DNA of 64,000 bases from positions 62,001 through 126,000 of the forward strand of contig NZ_JACIJH010000004.1 of NCBI RefSeq assembly GCF_014199295.1, in the 5' to 3' direction. This document shows positions 32,867 through 42,119 of this stretch, one piece after another. The position numbers and the translations under genes were made by a program. Source of the DNA: Sphingopyxis panaciterrulae (GTDB lineage Bacteria; Pseudomonadota; Alphaproteobacteria; Sphingomonadales; Sphingomonadaceae). Under the pieces are notes generated by a model. It did no database searches. It saw only the letters and a program-made list of their open reading frames with translations, and had not been told where the DNA came from. Numbering within the stretch: position 1 is the first letter of the stretch; the number at the start of each line of letters is the position of its first letter.

Positions 32867-34537
32867 TCAGGCGATACGCGGCAGTTCGTTGAACTGGTGG
32901 AACGGCGGCGGGCTCGACAGCGTCCATTCGAGCGTCGTCGCACCTTCGCCCCACGGATTGTCCGCCGCCTTCTTCCCCGCGACGAACGCATAGACGAGGT
33001 TCAGGAAGAAGAAGAACATGCCCACGGCCATGATCGCATAGCCGATCGACGAAATATGGTGCCAATAGGTAAAGGCTTCCGCATAGTCGGGATAGCGGCG
33101 CGGCATGCCCTGCTGGCCCAGGAAATGCTGGGGGAAGAACAGGATATTGACGCCGATGAAGAAAATCCAGAAGTGGAGCTGGCCCAGGACCTCGCTGTAC
33201 ATCCGGCCCGACATCTTCGGGAACCAGTAATAGAAGCCGGCGAACAGCGAGAAGACCGCGCCGAGCGACAGCACATAGTGGAAGTGCGCGACGACATAAT
33301 AGGTGTCGTGCAAATTGGTGTCGACGCCGCCGTTGGCGAGCACGACGCCGGTGACGCCGCCGACGGTGAACATGAAGATGAAGCCGAGCGCCCAGACCAT
33401 CGGGGTGGTGAAGCGCAGGCTGCCGCCCCACATGGTCGCGATCCAGCTAAAGATCTTGATGCCGGTCGGGACCGCGATGACCATGGTCGCCGCGGTGAAA
33501 TACATCTTCAGGTTCACGCTCATGCCGACGGTGAACATGTGGTGCGCCCACACGATGAAGCCGACGACGCCGATCGCGACCATCGCATAGGCCATGCCGA
33601 GATAGCCGAACACCGGCTTGCGGCTGAAGGTCGAGATGACCTGGCTGACGATGCCGAAGCCCGGCAGGATCATGATGTAGACTTCGGGGTGGCCGAAGAA
33701 CCAGAACAGGTGCTGATAGAGTACCGGATCACCGCCGCCCGTCGCATCATAGAAGGTGGTGCCGAAGTTGCGGTCGGTCAGCAGCATGGTGATCGCCGCG
33801 GCGAGTACCGGCAGCGCGAGCAGCAGCAGGAAGGCGGTGACGAGTATCGACCACACGAACAGCGGCATCTTGTGCAGCGTCATGCCCGGCGCGCGCATGT
33901 TGAAAATGGTGGTGATGAAGTTGATCGCGCCGAGGATCGACGAAGCACCGGCAAGGTGGACCGAAAAGATCACCATGTCGACCGCCGGGCCGACCGACCC
34001 GCTGGTCGATAGCGGCGCATAAAGCGTCCAGCCCGTGCCCGCGCCCAGACCGCTACCGCCGGGGACGAACATCGAACCGACGAGCAGCACGAACGCCACG
34101 GTCGTCAGCCAATAGCTGACGTTGTTCATGCGCGGAAAGGCCATGTCGGGCGCGCCGATCATCAGCGGCACGAACCAGTTGCCGAACCCGCCGATCATCG
34201 CCGGCATGACCATGAAGAAGATCATGATCAGCCCGTGCGCGGTAATCAGCACGTTCCAGAAATGCTTGGCCTGCGTATCGCCCGCAGCGGGATCGAAGAA
34301 TTGCGCCCAGCCATGCAGATACTGGATACCCGGCTCGGCAAGTTCGAGGCGCATCATGCCCGACATGACGCCGCCGACGATGCCGGCGACGATCGCGAAC
34401 ATCAGATAGAGGGTGCCGATGTCCTTGTGGTTCGTCGACATGAACCAGCGGACGAAGAAACCCGGCTTGTGGTCATGCTCGTCATGCGCATGGTCGGCAT
34501 GGCCATGGACGGGTGCAGTGGCTGCGATATCGGTCAT
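32867..34537 (-). CDS. ctaD: Cytochrome c oxidase subunit I (aa3 type)
   Basis: A 556-residue inner-membrane protein with 12 helices, the catalytic subunit of the proton-pumping aa3 oxidase. Present are N-H-K-D-I-G-T-L-Y near residue 36, the heme-a region with [10 protein letters not shown], the CuB histidine and cross-linked tyrosine in G-H-P-E-V-Y-I, the further CuB pair in W-A-H-H-M-F-T-V-G, and the heme a3/heme a histidines in V-A-H-F-H-Y-V-L-S. The N-terminus is rich in histidine and aspartate (residues 10-25). It follows ctaC after 19 bases and ends in a terminator. Confidence 0.98.
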   Translation of the reverse strand: MTDIAATAPVHGHADHAHDEHDHKPGFFVRWFMSTNHKDIGTLYLMFAIVAGIVGGVMSGMMRLELAEPGIQYLHGWAQFFDPAAGDTQAKHFWNVLITAHGLIMIFFMVMPAMIGGFGNWFVPLMIGAPDMAFPRMNNVSYWLTTVAFVLLVGSMFVPGGSGLGAGTGWTLYAPLSTSGSVGPAVDMVIFSVHLAGASSILGAINFITTIFNMRAPGMTLHKMPLFVWSILVTAFLLLLALPVLAAAITMLLTDRNFGTTFYDATGGGDPVLYQHLFWFFGHPEVYIMILPGFGIVSQVISTFSRKPVFGYLGMAYAMVAIGVVGFIVWAHHMFTVGMSVNLKMYFTAATMVIAVPTGIKIFSWIATMWGGSLRFTTPMVWALGFIFMFTVGGVTGVVLANGGVDTNLHDTYYVVAHFHYVLSLGAVFSLFAGFYYWFPKMSGRMYSEVLGQLHFWIFFIGVNILFFPQHFLGQQGMPRRYPDYAEAFTYWHHISSIGYAIMAVGMFFFFLNLVYAFVAGKKAADNPWGEGATTLEWTLSSPPPFHQFNELPRIA

Positions 34538-34556
34538 TTTATGGGCCCTCGATCAA

Positions 34557-35651
34557 TCAGTTCGTCGTCGCCGGCGAGGCGGCGGGGGTCGCGCCGGGCG
34601 CCGTGGCGGGCGTCTGCGCGGGCGCGGTGGTGGAGGTCGCCGGGATCGGACCGGCCGGGGCCGGCGCCGCGGCGGCAGCCGCTGCGGGCTGCGGATCGGG
34701 GTTGCCGCCCTTCGAGCGGACCCACGCCTTCCACTTGTCCATCGGCAGCGCCTCGACCGCGATCGGCATATAGCCATGGTCGACGCCGCACAGTTCCGAG
34801 CACTGGCCGTAATAGACGCCGGGCTTGTCGACGGTGAAGGTGGTTTCGTTGGCGCGGCCGGGGACCGCGTCCATCTTGGTCCACAGCGCGGGGACCGCGA
34901 AGCTGTGGATCACGTCGGCGCCGGTGATGATCAGCTTCACCTGCTTGCCGACCGGCACGACCATGCGATTGTCGACCGCGAGGTGATAGGGCTCGCCCGC
35001 CGCCTTCGCCTGCTCCTCGGTCAGGATCTTCGACACATATTCGCCGATGCCCTGGTCGGGATAGGCATAGCCCCAATACCATTGGTATCCCGTGACCTTG
35101 ATCGTCAGCGCGTCCTTCTTGGGCGGTTCATATTGCGCCGCGAGCAGGCGGATCGACGGCACCGCGATCACCGCGAGGATCAACACCGGGACGCCGGTCC
35201 AGATCACTTCGATCAGCGTGTTGTGCGTCGTCTTCGACGGCACGGGGTTCGCCGCCGCGCGATAGCGGAAGATCGCCCAGAGCAGCAGGCCGAGCACCAG
35301 CAGACAGATGAAGGAGATGACGGGCAGCAGGATATGATGACTCAGCCCATAGGCCTGATGGCCGAGCACGCTCGCCTGCGGCTGGAAGTTCCAGCCTGCA
35401 TCGACCGGCTGGCCGACGCCGGGAGTCGGCTTCATCGGCACATAGCTCGCATCCCCCGCGGGCACCGCGGCGGTATCGGTCGCCGGCGCCGCCGTCGTCG
35501 CTGCGGCGTCGGTCGCGGTCGGAGCCGGAGTCGCCGTCGCGGCTGCCGCCGGCGCGTCGGCGGGTGCCGTCGCCGGAGTCTGCGCCTGCACCGCACCCGT
35601 GGTGCCGAGCGACAAGACCGCCGCAATTACAAGGGTTTTCAAGCTCTTCAT
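34557..35651 (-). CDS. ctaC: Cytochrome c oxidase subunit II
   Basis: A 364-residue subunit II, longer than usual because of Ala/Pro/Thr-rich extensions at both ends. It has a signal peptide (residues 1-23), an Ala/Thr/Pro-rich linker to about residue 75, two transmembrane helices, and the cupredoxin domain with the CuA site C-S-E-L-C-G-V-D-H-G-Y-M near residue 290. W-Y-W-G-Y-A-Y-P is the aromatic patch for electron entry from cytochrome c. The tail after residue 320 is again Ala/Pro-rich. The start at 35651 gives a proper signal peptide; the upstream in-frame frame does not. Confidence 0.97.
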   Translation of the reverse strand: MKSLKTLVIAAVLSLGTTGAVQAQTPATAPADAPAAAATATPAPTATDAAATTAAPATDTAAVPAGDASYVPMKPTPGVGQPVDAGWNFQPQASVLGHQAYGLSHHILLPVISFICLLVLGLLLWAIFRYRAAANPVPSKTTHNTLIEVIWTGVPVLILAVIAVPSIRLLAAQYEPPKKDALTIKVTGYQWYWGYAYPDQGIGEYVSKILTEEQAKAAGEPYHLAVDNRMVVPVGKQVKLIITGADVIHSFAVPALWTKMDAVPGRANETTFTVDKPGVYYGQCSELCGVDHGYMPIAVEALPMDKWKAWVRSKGGNPDPQPAAAAAAAPAPAGPIPATSTTAPAQTPATAPGATPAASPATTN

Positions 35652-35880
35652 AAGGATAGTGCCGCCCGTTGCCTGTTGTCTTTTCGATGATCCGCCCATC
35701 CGCGCAAAGCCGCCGGACGGATCGCGGCGGCTGGCGGACGAGCTGAATCTCGCGGGCGCTATAGACCCGCTTGCCGCTTGCCTCAAGCATCTCTAACACT
35801 ATTTTGCAGCGGGCAAATCCGCCCCGCACGAACCGGCCGCCGACCGCGACCGCCTTTTGGACAAAAGACATCATTCTCCC

Positions 35881-36465
35881 ATGACCGACGATGACATCCT
35901 GGCCGAGTTCCGTGCCGCCGACGCCCTGCTGCACGGGCATTTCCTCCTCTCCTCGGGCCGTCACAGCGAATATTACCTGCAATGCGCACGCGTCCTGATG
36001 GACAGCGACCGCGCCGGCCGCCTCGCCTCGGCGCTCGCCGCCAAGCTGCCGCGCGAGCTGCGGCACGCGATCGACCTCGTCGTCTCGCCGGCTATGGGCG
36101 GCGTCATCATCGGGCACGAGATGGGTCGCACCCTCGGCAAGCCGGCGATCTTCGTCGAGCGTCCTACCGGCACCTTCGAGCTGCGCCGCGGCTTCGCGAT
36201 CGAAGCGGGCGCGAAAGTGCTGATGGTCGAGGACGTCGTGACCACCGGCCTGTCGTCGCGCGAGGCGATGGAGGCGGTGCGCGCCGCCGGCGGCGAAGTC
36301 GTCGCCGAAGCCGCGCTCGTCGACCGCTCGGCGGGCAGCGTCGACCTCGGCGTGCCCTTCTATCCACTCGTCGCGATCAACTTCCCGACCTATGCGCCGG
36401 GCGAGTTGCCCAACCATCTCGCCGCCAGTCCGGCGGTGAAGCCCGGAAGCCGCGCGGCGGCATGA
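35881..36465 (+). CDS. pyrE: Orotate phosphoribosyltransferase
   Basis: A 194-residue enzyme of pyrimidine synthesis, joining orotate and PRPP to orotidine monophosphate. The PRPP-binding loop [11 protein letters not shown] lies near residue 115, and S-S-G-R-H-S-E-Y-Y near residue 24. The ATG at 35881 is used; an upstream frame start at 35857 has no support. The stop overlaps the pdxJ start (ATGA). It diverges from ctaC over a 229-base gap in which no clear promoter was identified. Confidence 0.96.
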   Translation: MTDDDILAEFRAADALLHGHFLLSSGRHSEYYLQCARVLMDSDRAGRLASALAAKLPRELRHAIDLVVSPAMGGVIIGHEMGRTLGKPAIFVERPTGTFELRRGFAIEAGAKVLMVEDVVTTGLSSREAMEAVRAAGGEVVAEAALVDRSAGSVDLGVPFYPLVAINFPTYAPGELPNHLAASPAVKPGSRAAA

Positions 36466-37211
36466 CCGCCCCCTTCGCCCCCGGCGCGCGGCTGCGGCTC
36501 GGCGTCAACATCGACCATGTCGCGACGATCCGCAACGCGCGCGGCGGCGACCATCCCGACCCGGTGCGCGCGGCAGAGATCGTCGCGGCGGTTGGCGGCG
36601 ACGGCATCACCGCGCACCTGCGCGAGGACCGGCGCCACATCCGCGACGACGACCTCGCGCGCATCCAGGTCGCGACCGACCTGCCGCTCAATCTCGAAAT
36701 GGCCGCGACCGAGGAGATGCTCGCCATCGCGCTGCGCCACGCGCCGCACGCCGCCTGCATCGTGCCCGAGAAGCGCGAGGAGCGCACGACCGAGGGCGGG
36801 CTCGACGCCGCGGGCCAGCACAACCACCTCGCCCCGATCGTGGCGCGCCTCTCCGACGCCGGCATCCGCGTCAGCCTGTTCATCGAGCCCGACCCGCGCC
36901 AGATCGAGGCGGCGATGCGCCTCAGGGCGCCGGTCGTCGAATTCCACACCGGCCGATATGCCCGTGCCGAGGGCGAGGACCGCGCCGCCGAGCTCCGCCG
37001 CCTCGCCGACGCCGCCGCGCTCGCGTGGAAGAACGGCATCGAGCCGCACGCGGGCCATGGCCTGACCTACGACAATGTCGTCCCCGTCGCGGCCATCCCC
37101 CAGCTCGCCGAGCTCAACATCGGCCATTATCTGATCGGCGAAGCGATCTTCACCGGGCTGGAAAGCGCCGTGCGCCGGATGCGCGAGCTGATGGACGAGG
37201 CGAGAGGGTGA
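36462..37211 (+). CDS. pdxJ: Pyridoxine 5'-phosphate synthase
   Basis: A 249-residue TIM-barrel enzyme that makes pyridoxine 5'-phosphate from 1-deoxyxylulose 5-phosphate and 3-amino-2-oxopropyl phosphate. [15 protein letters not shown] near residue 12 is the family signature, and [10 protein letters not shown] near residue 197 and [10 protein letters not shown] near the end are conserved. It overlaps pyrE by four bases. Confidence 0.96.
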   Translation: MTAPFAPGARLRLGVNIDHVATIRNARGGDHPDPVRAAEIVAAVGGDGITAHLREDRRHIRDDDLARIQVATDLPLNLEMAATEEMLAIALRHAPHAACIVPEKREERTTEGGLDAAGQHNHLAPIVARLSDAGIRVSLFIEPDPRQIEAAMRLRAPVVEFHTGRYARAEGEDRAAELRRLADAAALAWKNGIEPHAGHGLTYDNVVPVAAIPQLAELNIGHYLIGEAIFTGLESAVRRMRELMDEARG

Positions 37212-37225
37212 GCCGAAACACCCAT

Positions 37226-37316
37226 CGTCGCCCCAGCGAAAGCTGGGGCCGCTGTCGGTTCATCCCCGCGCCGGCGCGGCAAGCTTCCTGCGACCCCTGC
37301 TTTCGCAGGGGTGACG
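37226..37316. repeat. Intergenic palindromic repeat between pdxJ and acpS
   Basis: Contains two small hairpins, GCCCCAGCGAAAGCTGGGGC and CCCCTGCTTTCGCAGGGG, bounded by CGTCG and GTGACG. Its CGAAAGC/GCTTTCG cores match those of the repeats at 39870-39897 and 40657-40741, so it belongs to the same broad group. Confidence 0.75.
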
Positions 37317-37332
37317 GCCTGTCGAGACCGTC

Positions 37333-37737
37333 ATGATCATCGGCCTCGGCTCTGACCTCTGCAATATCGAGCGTATTCAGGCCTCGCTCGACCGCTTCGG
37401 CGAGCGCTTCGAAAAACGCGTCTTCACCGAGGTCGAGCGCGCCAAGGCGGCACGCCGTCCCTTCACCCGCGCCGGCACCTATGCCAAGCGCTTCGCCGCC
37501 AAGGAGGCCTTCTCCAAGGCCGTCGGCACCGGCTTCAAACGCGGCGTCTTCATGAAGGACATCGGCGTCGTCAACGCCCCCTCCGGCGCTCCCACCCTCG
37601 CGCTGACCGGCGGCGCCGCGGCGCGGCTCGCGCAGATGGTCCCGCCGGGGCACAGCGCGCATATCCACCTCACGCTGACCGACGATCATCCCTGGGCGCA
37701 GGCCTTCGTCATCATCGAAGCGATCCGGGACGAATGA
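37333..37737 (+). CDS. acpS: Holo-[acyl-carrier-protein] synthase
   Basis: A 134-residue enzyme that moves the phosphopantetheine group of coenzyme A to acyl carrier protein. It starts [15 protein letters not shown] with the metal-binding aspartate, and [12 protein letters not shown] near residue 55 is the second signature. No clear ribosome site precedes the ATG, which follows the repeat by 16 bases. Its stop overlaps the lepB start. Confidence 0.96.
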   Translation: MIIGLGSDLCNIERIQASLDRFGERFEKRVFTEVERAKAARRPFTRAGTYAKRFAAKEAFSKAVGTGFKRGVFMKDIGVVNAPSGAPTLALTGGAAARLAQMVPPGHSAHIHLTLTDDHPWAQAFVIIEAIRDE

Positions 37738-38588
37738 TGGCGAAGAAGAAGAAAGCGGCCGACGAGGGAAGCTGGGGCAAGCTGGTCCGCGACATCGTGG
37801 TGATCCTGCTGCTCGTGCTCGGCATCCATAGCTGTGTCGCCAAGCCCTTCTATATCCCGTCCGATTCGATGATGCCGACCTTGCGCAACGGCGATCAACT
37901 CATCGTCAGCAAATATCCCTATGGCTGGTCCTACGCTTCGGTCAGCTTCCACCTCGCGCCCAAGGTGAAGGGGCGGCTGTTCGGCACGCTGCCCAAACGC
38001 GGCGACATCGTCGTGCTCGAACATCCGGTAACGCGGATCGACTATATCAAGCGCGTGATCGGCCTGCCCGGCGACACGATCGAGCTGCGGCAGGGTGCGC
38101 TGATCATCAACGGGAAGCCGATCCGGCGCGAGGTGCAGCCGATGCTGTCGATCCCGGTCGACGCCAATCTCCCCGGCCCCGATTCGAACCTCTTCCGTTT
38201 CGTCACCCGCGACGCGAACGGCCGCGCGGTGCTCGAGCTCCCCGTCGTGCGCGAGACGCTGCCCGGCGGCGCGACCTTCGACACGATCGACATGGGTCCG
38301 GGCTATGTCACAGACGATTACGGCCCGATTGAGGTGCCCGCGGATCATCTGTTCCTGATGGGCGACAACCGCGACGGCAGCGCCGACAGCCGCGTCCCTG
38401 TCTATGCCAAGGGGCTCGGCGGCCCCGTTCCCTTCGACGTGATCGCGGGCCGCGCCGAATTCATCAGCTTTTCGACCGACGGCAGCGTGAAATGGTATAA
38501 TCCGCTAAGCTGGTTCACCGCGCTGCGTTCGGGCCGTGCGGGAACCGATCTCCGGCCCGCGCGTGACGCTGGCGCGGACAGGGAGTGA
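37734..38588 (+). CDS. lepB: Signal peptidase I
   Basis: A 284-residue membrane-bound serine peptidase that removes signal peptides of exported proteins. One transmembrane helix near residues 21-38 is followed by the catalytic serine in P-S-D-S-M-M-P-T-L and the catalytic lysine in [10 protein letters not shown] near residue 104. [11 protein letters not shown] near residue 204 is box E. A basic Lys-rich N-terminus faces the cytoplasm. Two adjacent ATGs (37734 and 37737) overlap the acpS stop; either could be used. Confidence 0.96.
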   Translation: MMAKKKKAADEGSWGKLVRDIVVILLLVLGIHSCVAKPFYIPSDSMMPTLRNGDQLIVSKYPYGWSYASVSFHLAPKVKGRLFGTLPKRGDIVVLEHPVTRIDYIKRVIGLPGDTIELRQGALIINGKPIRREVQPMLSIPVDANLPGPDSNLFRFVTRDANGRAVLELPVVRETLPGGATFDTIDMGPGYVTDDYGPIEVPADHLFLMGDNRDGSADSRVPVYAKGLGGPVPFDVIAGRAEFISFSTDGSVKWYNPLSWFTALRSGRAGTDLRPARDAGADRE

Positions 38589-38592
38589 AGCG

Positions 38593-39705
38593 ATGGCCGA
38601 GCAGAAGGAACAGGCAAAGGCGCGCGCCAAGGTCGGCGACGACGCCCCCGGCCCCACCGAAATCCGCACCGAGCTCGTCCGCACCGAACTGATCAAGGCG
38701 AGCGTCTGGGTCGGCCTCGCGCTGCTTGTCGGCGCCTGCATTATCCTCGTCCAGCCGATCCTGCTGATCTTCGCCGGCATCGTCATGGCGTCGATGCTCG
38801 ACGGCGGCACCCGCCTTCTCGGCCGCGTCCTGCCGATCGCGCGCGGCTGGCGGCTGCTCATCGTCTGCCTCGCGATCATCGCCTTCATGGCTTGGACCGT
38901 CATGTTCGCCGGCTCGCAGATCGCCGACCAGGCGGCGACGCTGCAAAAGGTCGTGATGGCGCAGGTCGAACGCATCGCCGCCTGGGCAAGCGATCACGGC
39001 ATGGGCAATCTCCAGCTCGATACCAAGACGATCACCGACAATCTCGCCGGCACCGTCGGGCGCGTCACCGCGGCGCTCGGCACCGTCGTCGGCGCGCTGA
39101 CCAGTGTCGTCATGATCATGGTGCTCGGCATCTTCCTCGCGATCGAGCCGCGTCTCTACGAACGCGGCGTCGCCTGGATGCTGCCGATGAAGGCGCGCGA
39201 GGATTTCTACATCACCACCGCCCGCATGGGCTTCACGCTGCGCCGGCTGATGGCGGGGCGGCTGCTCGGCATGGCGGTCGAGGGCGTCGGCACCTGGCTC
39301 GCCTGCCTCGCCGTCGGCATTCCGATGGCGGCGCTGATGGGCCTGCTCACCGGCCTGCTCGCCTTCATCCCCAATATTGGCGCGATCGTGTCGGGCGTGC
39401 TGCTCGTGCTCGTCGGCTTCTCGGCGGGCACCGACACCGGCCTGTGGGCGATCGCCATCTATTTCATCGTCCAGACGGTCGACGGCTATCTGATCGTGCC
39501 GATGGTCGCGAAACAGACCGTCGACCTCGCCCCCGCGCTCGTCCTCGCCGCGCAGATCCTGCTCGGCACTCTGCTCGGCATCCTCGGCCTCTTCCTCGCC
39601 GATCCGATCGTCGCGATGATCAAGGTCGCGCTCGAACGCGAAGCCGAACGCAATGCGGCGGACCAGCCGAAACGAAAAGCGGCGCCGCGCCCCGAGCCCG
39701 CATAG
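38593..39705 (+). CDS. AI-2E/PerM family membrane protein
   Basis: A 370-residue protein with about eight hydrophobic segments, of the PerM/YhhT family (PF01594). Family members are described as autoinducer-2 exporters or as sodium/proton antiporters, so the substrate cannot be named. The long central hydrophilic part (residues 105-175) and the C-terminal block with N-I-G-A-I-V-S-G and D-L-A-P-A-L-V-L fit the family. The start at 38593 lies four bases after lepB with GGGAG upstream. The C-terminus is a basic tail. Confidence 0.88.
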   Translation: MAEQKEQAKARAKVGDDAPGPTEIRTELVRTELIKASVWVGLALLVGACIILVQPILLIFAGIVMASMLDGGTRLLGRVLPIARGWRLLIVCLAIIAFMAWTVMFAGSQIADQAATLQKVVMAQVERIAAWASDHGMGNLQLDTKTITDNLAGTVGRVTAALGTVVGALTSVVMIMVLGIFLAIEPRLYERGVAWMLPMKAREDFYITTARMGFTLRRLMAGRLLGMAVEGVGTWLACLAVGIPMAALMGLLTGLLAFIPNIGAIVSGVLLVLVGFSAGTDTGLWAIAIYFIVQTVDGYLIVPMVAKQTVDLAPALVLAAQILLGTLLGILGLFLADPIVAMIKVALEREAERNAADQPKRKAAPRPEPA

Positions 39706-39740
39706 CCGTCGCTCGTCCGTCTATCGGACCGCCCTAACTC

Positions 39741-39827
39741 CCATTCGTGCTGAGCTTGTCGAAGCACCGTCCTTCTTTGCGACGCCCGAAGGAAAGAACG
39801 GCCCTTCGACAAGCTCAGGGCGAACGG
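39741..39827. repeat. Intergenic inverted repeat, CTGAGCTTGTCGAAG family, copy 2
   Basis: Arms CTGAGCTTGTCGAAGCACCG and CCCTTCGACAAGCTCAGGGC with CGAACGG at the right end. It is very close to the copy at 53448-53532 and more distant from 32700-32790. Confidence 0.9.
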
Positions 39828-39869
39828 AAAAAGGGTGTTGCAGATTTACGGCTCGCCGCTCCCGTTCCT

Positions 39870-39897
39870 CGTCACTCCCGCGAAAGCGGGAATGACG
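39870..39897. repeat. Solo CCCGCGAAAGCGGG hairpin
   Basis: A single hairpin with CGTCA/TGACG ends around CCCGCGAAAGCGGG. It is a half-unit of the longer repeat at 40657-40741. Confidence 0.75.
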
Positions 39898-40016
39898 CTT
39901 TCCTTCGTGCCCTCGTGCGAGATTTTCGGGAACGCGCACAGAGGCACGAAGACGGAATAGAAAGGCGGCCGGGAATCGCGCCCTTGAGATAAAACGGCAG
40001 TCGTCGCCGTGCGCGC

Positions 40017-40520
40017 CTACGGCTGCGGCGCGTCCGACGGCGGGCCACCCGGGCCGCCCTGCATCTGTTGCATCTGCTGCATCATCGCGCGCACCTCGGC
40101 GGCATTGCGGAAATCGAGCAGTTCGACGTCGAAATAGAGCGTGCTGTTCGGCGGGATCGGCCCGGCGGCCTGCTCGCCATAACCTTCCTCGGGCGGGATC
40201 ACGATCTTGTACTTGCCGCCGCGCTGCATCTTCTTGAGTGCTTTCGAAAAGCCCGGGACCGAGCCGGCGACCGGCAGCGGCGCCTGTTCCTGCTGGTCGA
40301 ACACCGTACCGTCGGACAGGCGGCCGGTATATTTGATCAGCACGATATCCTCGTCGGTCGGGCTCGGCCCCTCACCCGCCTTGACGACTTCGAAACCGTT
40401 CACCCGGGTCTGCGACCAGGCGACGCCCGCCGCGATCGCAAGCAGCGCCGCCACGCCGATCCACAGCAGCCACAGCCCGCCCTTGCCTACCGGGCGCAAT
40501 GGAACCGTCGTCACACTCAT
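40017..40520 (-). CDS. FKBP-type peptidyl-prolyl cis-trans isomerase, membrane-anchored
   Basis: A 167-residue protein with one N-terminal transmembrane helix near residues 16-35 and an FKBP domain (about residues 55-140) in the periplasm. Conserved stretches are Y-T-G-R-L-S-D-G-T-V-F-D and V-I-P-P-E-E-G-Y-G-E-Q, then L-Y-F-D-V-E-L-L-D. It should speed proline isomerisation during folding of exported proteins. A Met/Gln-rich and Gly/Pro-rich tail (M-M-Q-Q-M-Q-Q-M-Q) closes the chain. Confidence 0.93.
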   Translation of the reverse strand: MSVTTVPLRPVGKGGLWLLWIGVAALLAIAAGVAWSQTRVNGFEVVKAGEGPSPTDEDIVLIKYTGRLSDGTVFDQQEQAPLPVAGSVPGFSKALKKMQRGGKYKIVIPPEEGYGEQAAGPIPPNSTLYFDVELLDFRNAAEVRAMMQQMQQMQGGPGGPPSDAPQP

Positions 40521-40656
40521 CGTCGCTGATCCTTCGCTGGCGCCCGCGGGCGCGAATGTCGGGCACGCCTATAGGCGGACGGAACGCAAGCGGTCCAGCG
40601 GGAAGTTGGCGGCGACGGTCACATGTCCTCGGGGTGGGAAGCGGCCACTCGCCCAC

Positions 40657-40741
40657 CCTTGTCATTCCCGCGAAAGCAGGAATCCAGAGCGTGCGTTGGC
40701 TAGCCCTACACGAGATTCCCGCTTTCGCGGGAATGACAAGG
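40657..40741. repeat. Intergenic inverted repeat, CATTCCCGCGAAAGC family
   Basis: Arms CCTTGTCATTCCCGCGAAAG and CTTTCGCGGGAATGACAAGG are perfect reverse complements. The inner part is less well paired. Frames across such repeats give the H-S-R-E-S and R-F-R-G-N-D peptides often annotated by mistake as hypothetical proteins. Confidence 0.92.
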
Positions 40742-40789
40742 TTATGAAATGCTGACCGCCGTGTCCCGCCGTCCGCCCCTTCCCCAACG

Positions 40790-40818
40790 AAAAAGGGCGC
40801 CGCGTTGCCGCAGCGCCC
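40790..40818 (-). terminator. Rho-independent terminator of rpsU
   Basis: On the minus strand GGGCGC pairs with GCGCCC around a 12-base interior and is followed by TTTTT. It lies 36 bases past the rpsU stop. Confidence 0.85.
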
Positions 40819-40853
40819 GTTTCTCGAATCAGGATCCCGAACGGGATGGACGG

Positions 40854-41060
40854 CTACTTGATCCCGTCGCGCTCCATCCGCTTGCGCTCCATCTTGCGGG
40901 CGCGGCGGACGGCGGCGGCGCGTTCGCGCGCGCGCTTCTCGCTCGGCTTCTCATAGTGGCGGCGCAGCTTCATTTCGCGATACACGCCCTCACGCTGCAG
41001 CTTCTTCTTGAGCGCGCGAAGGGCCTGGTCGACATTATTGTCGCGAACGATGATCTGCAT
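40854..41060 (-). CDS. rpsU: 30S ribosomal protein S21
   Basis: A 68-residue basic ribosomal protein beginning [20 protein letters not shown], the characteristic bacterial S21 N-terminus, with a very Arg/Lys-rich tail typical of Alphaproteobacteria. S21 assists start of translation on the small subunit. The ATG at 41060 is the family start; the frame is open further upstream without support. Confidence 0.97.
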   Translation of the reverse strand: MQIIVRDNNVDQALRALKKKLQREGVYREMKLRRHYEKPSEKRARERAAAVRRARKMERKRMERDGIK

Positions 41061-41144
41061 ACGCCGTGTCGTCTCCTGTTCGTCGGACGGCCTGCGGTTC
41101 CGGGAAAAGTCCGGTTCGCCGCTGGCCACCGATATTCGGGCAAT

Positions 41145-41172
41145 AAAAAGAGCGCCGCGAAAACGCGGGCGT
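41145..41172 (-). terminator. Possible leader terminator upstream of rpsU
   Basis: CCGCG (41155-41159) and CGCGG (41164-41168) close a four-base loop. On the minus strand CGCTC and then TTTTT follow. It sits 85 bases ahead of rpsU and no gene lies upstream on that strand. It could be an attenuator of rpsU or chance. Confidence 0.35.
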
Positions 41173-41327
41173 CCGATGGAGCGCCACTAGAGAGATTCGC
41201 GCCGAAATGCAAGCCCCCGCGTGGCAGGCCGTCGCACGTACCCGGCCGGGCGCTCCGCCATTGTGCCGTCCCCTTCCCCTGTGGCATAGGTAGCAGGACG
41301 AAACCGATAGCGAAAAGAGGATATCCG

Positions 41328-42092
41328 ATGGCGACCCAGCTCAAGCGCAACAGCAAATATAGCGAAGCCGAATGGACGGCGCGGCAGGAACTCGCCGCCT
41401 GCTATCGCATCTTCGCGATGATGGGCTGGGACGAGATGATCTTCAACCATATCACGGTGAAGGTGCCCGAAGAGGACGGCAGCTATCTCATCAACCCCTA
41501 TGGCATGCATTTCAGCGAGGTCACCGCGTCGAGCCTGATCAAGATCGACATCGACGGCAACAAGGTCGACGCCGACAATCCGTGGCACGTCAACAAGGCG
41601 GGCTTCGTCCAGCACAGCCTGTTCCACCGCGAACTGCCCGACGCGCACGCGATCATCCACACCCACACGACCGCAACGATGGCGGTCTGCGCGCTCGAGG
41701 GCGGACTGCAGCCGACCAATTTCTATGCCTGCAACTATATGGGCCAGATCGCCTATCATGATTTCGAGGGCATCACGGTGCGCGAGGAGGAAGGCGTACG
41801 GCTGCTCGAGCATCTCGGCGACAAGCGCATCCTGATGCTCCGCAACCACGGCCCCGTCGTCATGGGTCGCACCCTGTCCGAAGCGTTCATCAAATATTGG
41901 GCGCTCCAGCGCGCCTGCGAGATCCAGCTCGCGACGATGAGTATGGGCAAGCCGATCCTGATCGGCGACGATGTCGTCAAGGTCCACCAGCGCGACCTCT
42001 ATCAGGCACAGATTCCCGGCGGCGCGGGCAAGGCCGAGTTCGACGCGATGGTGCGCAAGGTCGACAAGATCGACACGAGTTGGCGTGACTAA
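41328..42092 (+). CDS. Class II aldolase/adducin family protein
   Basis: A 254-residue protein of the class II aldolase fold. The zinc histidines lie in I-H-T-H-T-T-A near residue 110, and N-H-G-P-V-V near residue 178 carries the third. Members include fuculose-phosphate aldolase and ribulose-phosphate epimerase, but this long adducin-like branch has no assigned substrate. The ATG at 41328 has AAGAGGA upstream; the longer in-frame extension into the gap lacks support. It starts 267 bases from rpsU, which is on the other strand, and is followed after 27 bases by a 2Fe-2S protein gene. Confidence 0.88.
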   Translation: MATQLKRNSKYSEAEWTARQELAACYRIFAMMGWDEMIFNHITVKVPEEDGSYLINPYGMHFSEVTASSLIKIDIDGNKVDADNPWHVNKAGFVQHSLFHRELPDAHAIIHTHTTATMAVCALEGGLQPTNFYACNYMGQIAYHDFEGITVREEEGVRLLEHLGDKRILMLRNHGPVVMGRTLSEAFIKYWALQRACEIQLATMSMGKPILIGDDVVKVHQRDLYQAQIPGGAGKAEFDAMVRKVDKIDTSWRD

Positions 42093-42119
42093 TCTCGCCG
42101 TTTCGCTATTGCGGATCGC

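Larger units (their letters stand above)
39706..40016. other. Gap with three repeat elements, no gene seen
   Basis: Between convergent genes. It carries the repeat at 39741-39827, the short hairpin at 39870-39897 and a further inverted repeat CTTCGTGCC/GGCACGAAG at 39903-39911 and 39943-39951. No open frame is credible. Confidence 0.7.
40521..40853. other. Gap with a repeat and the rpsU terminator, no gene seen
   Basis: Between the rpsU stop and the FKBP gene start, both on the minus strand. It holds the repeat at 40657-40741 and the terminator at 40790-40818; the remaining 136 bases up to 40656 would carry the FKBP promoter, though no clear box was seen. Confidence 0.65.

Noticed and set aside
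40207-40755. Plus-strand frame with H-S-R-E-S and R-F-R-G-N-D peptides
   Set aside because: These peptides come from the palindromic repeat at 40657-40741 and are a known kind of false gene call.
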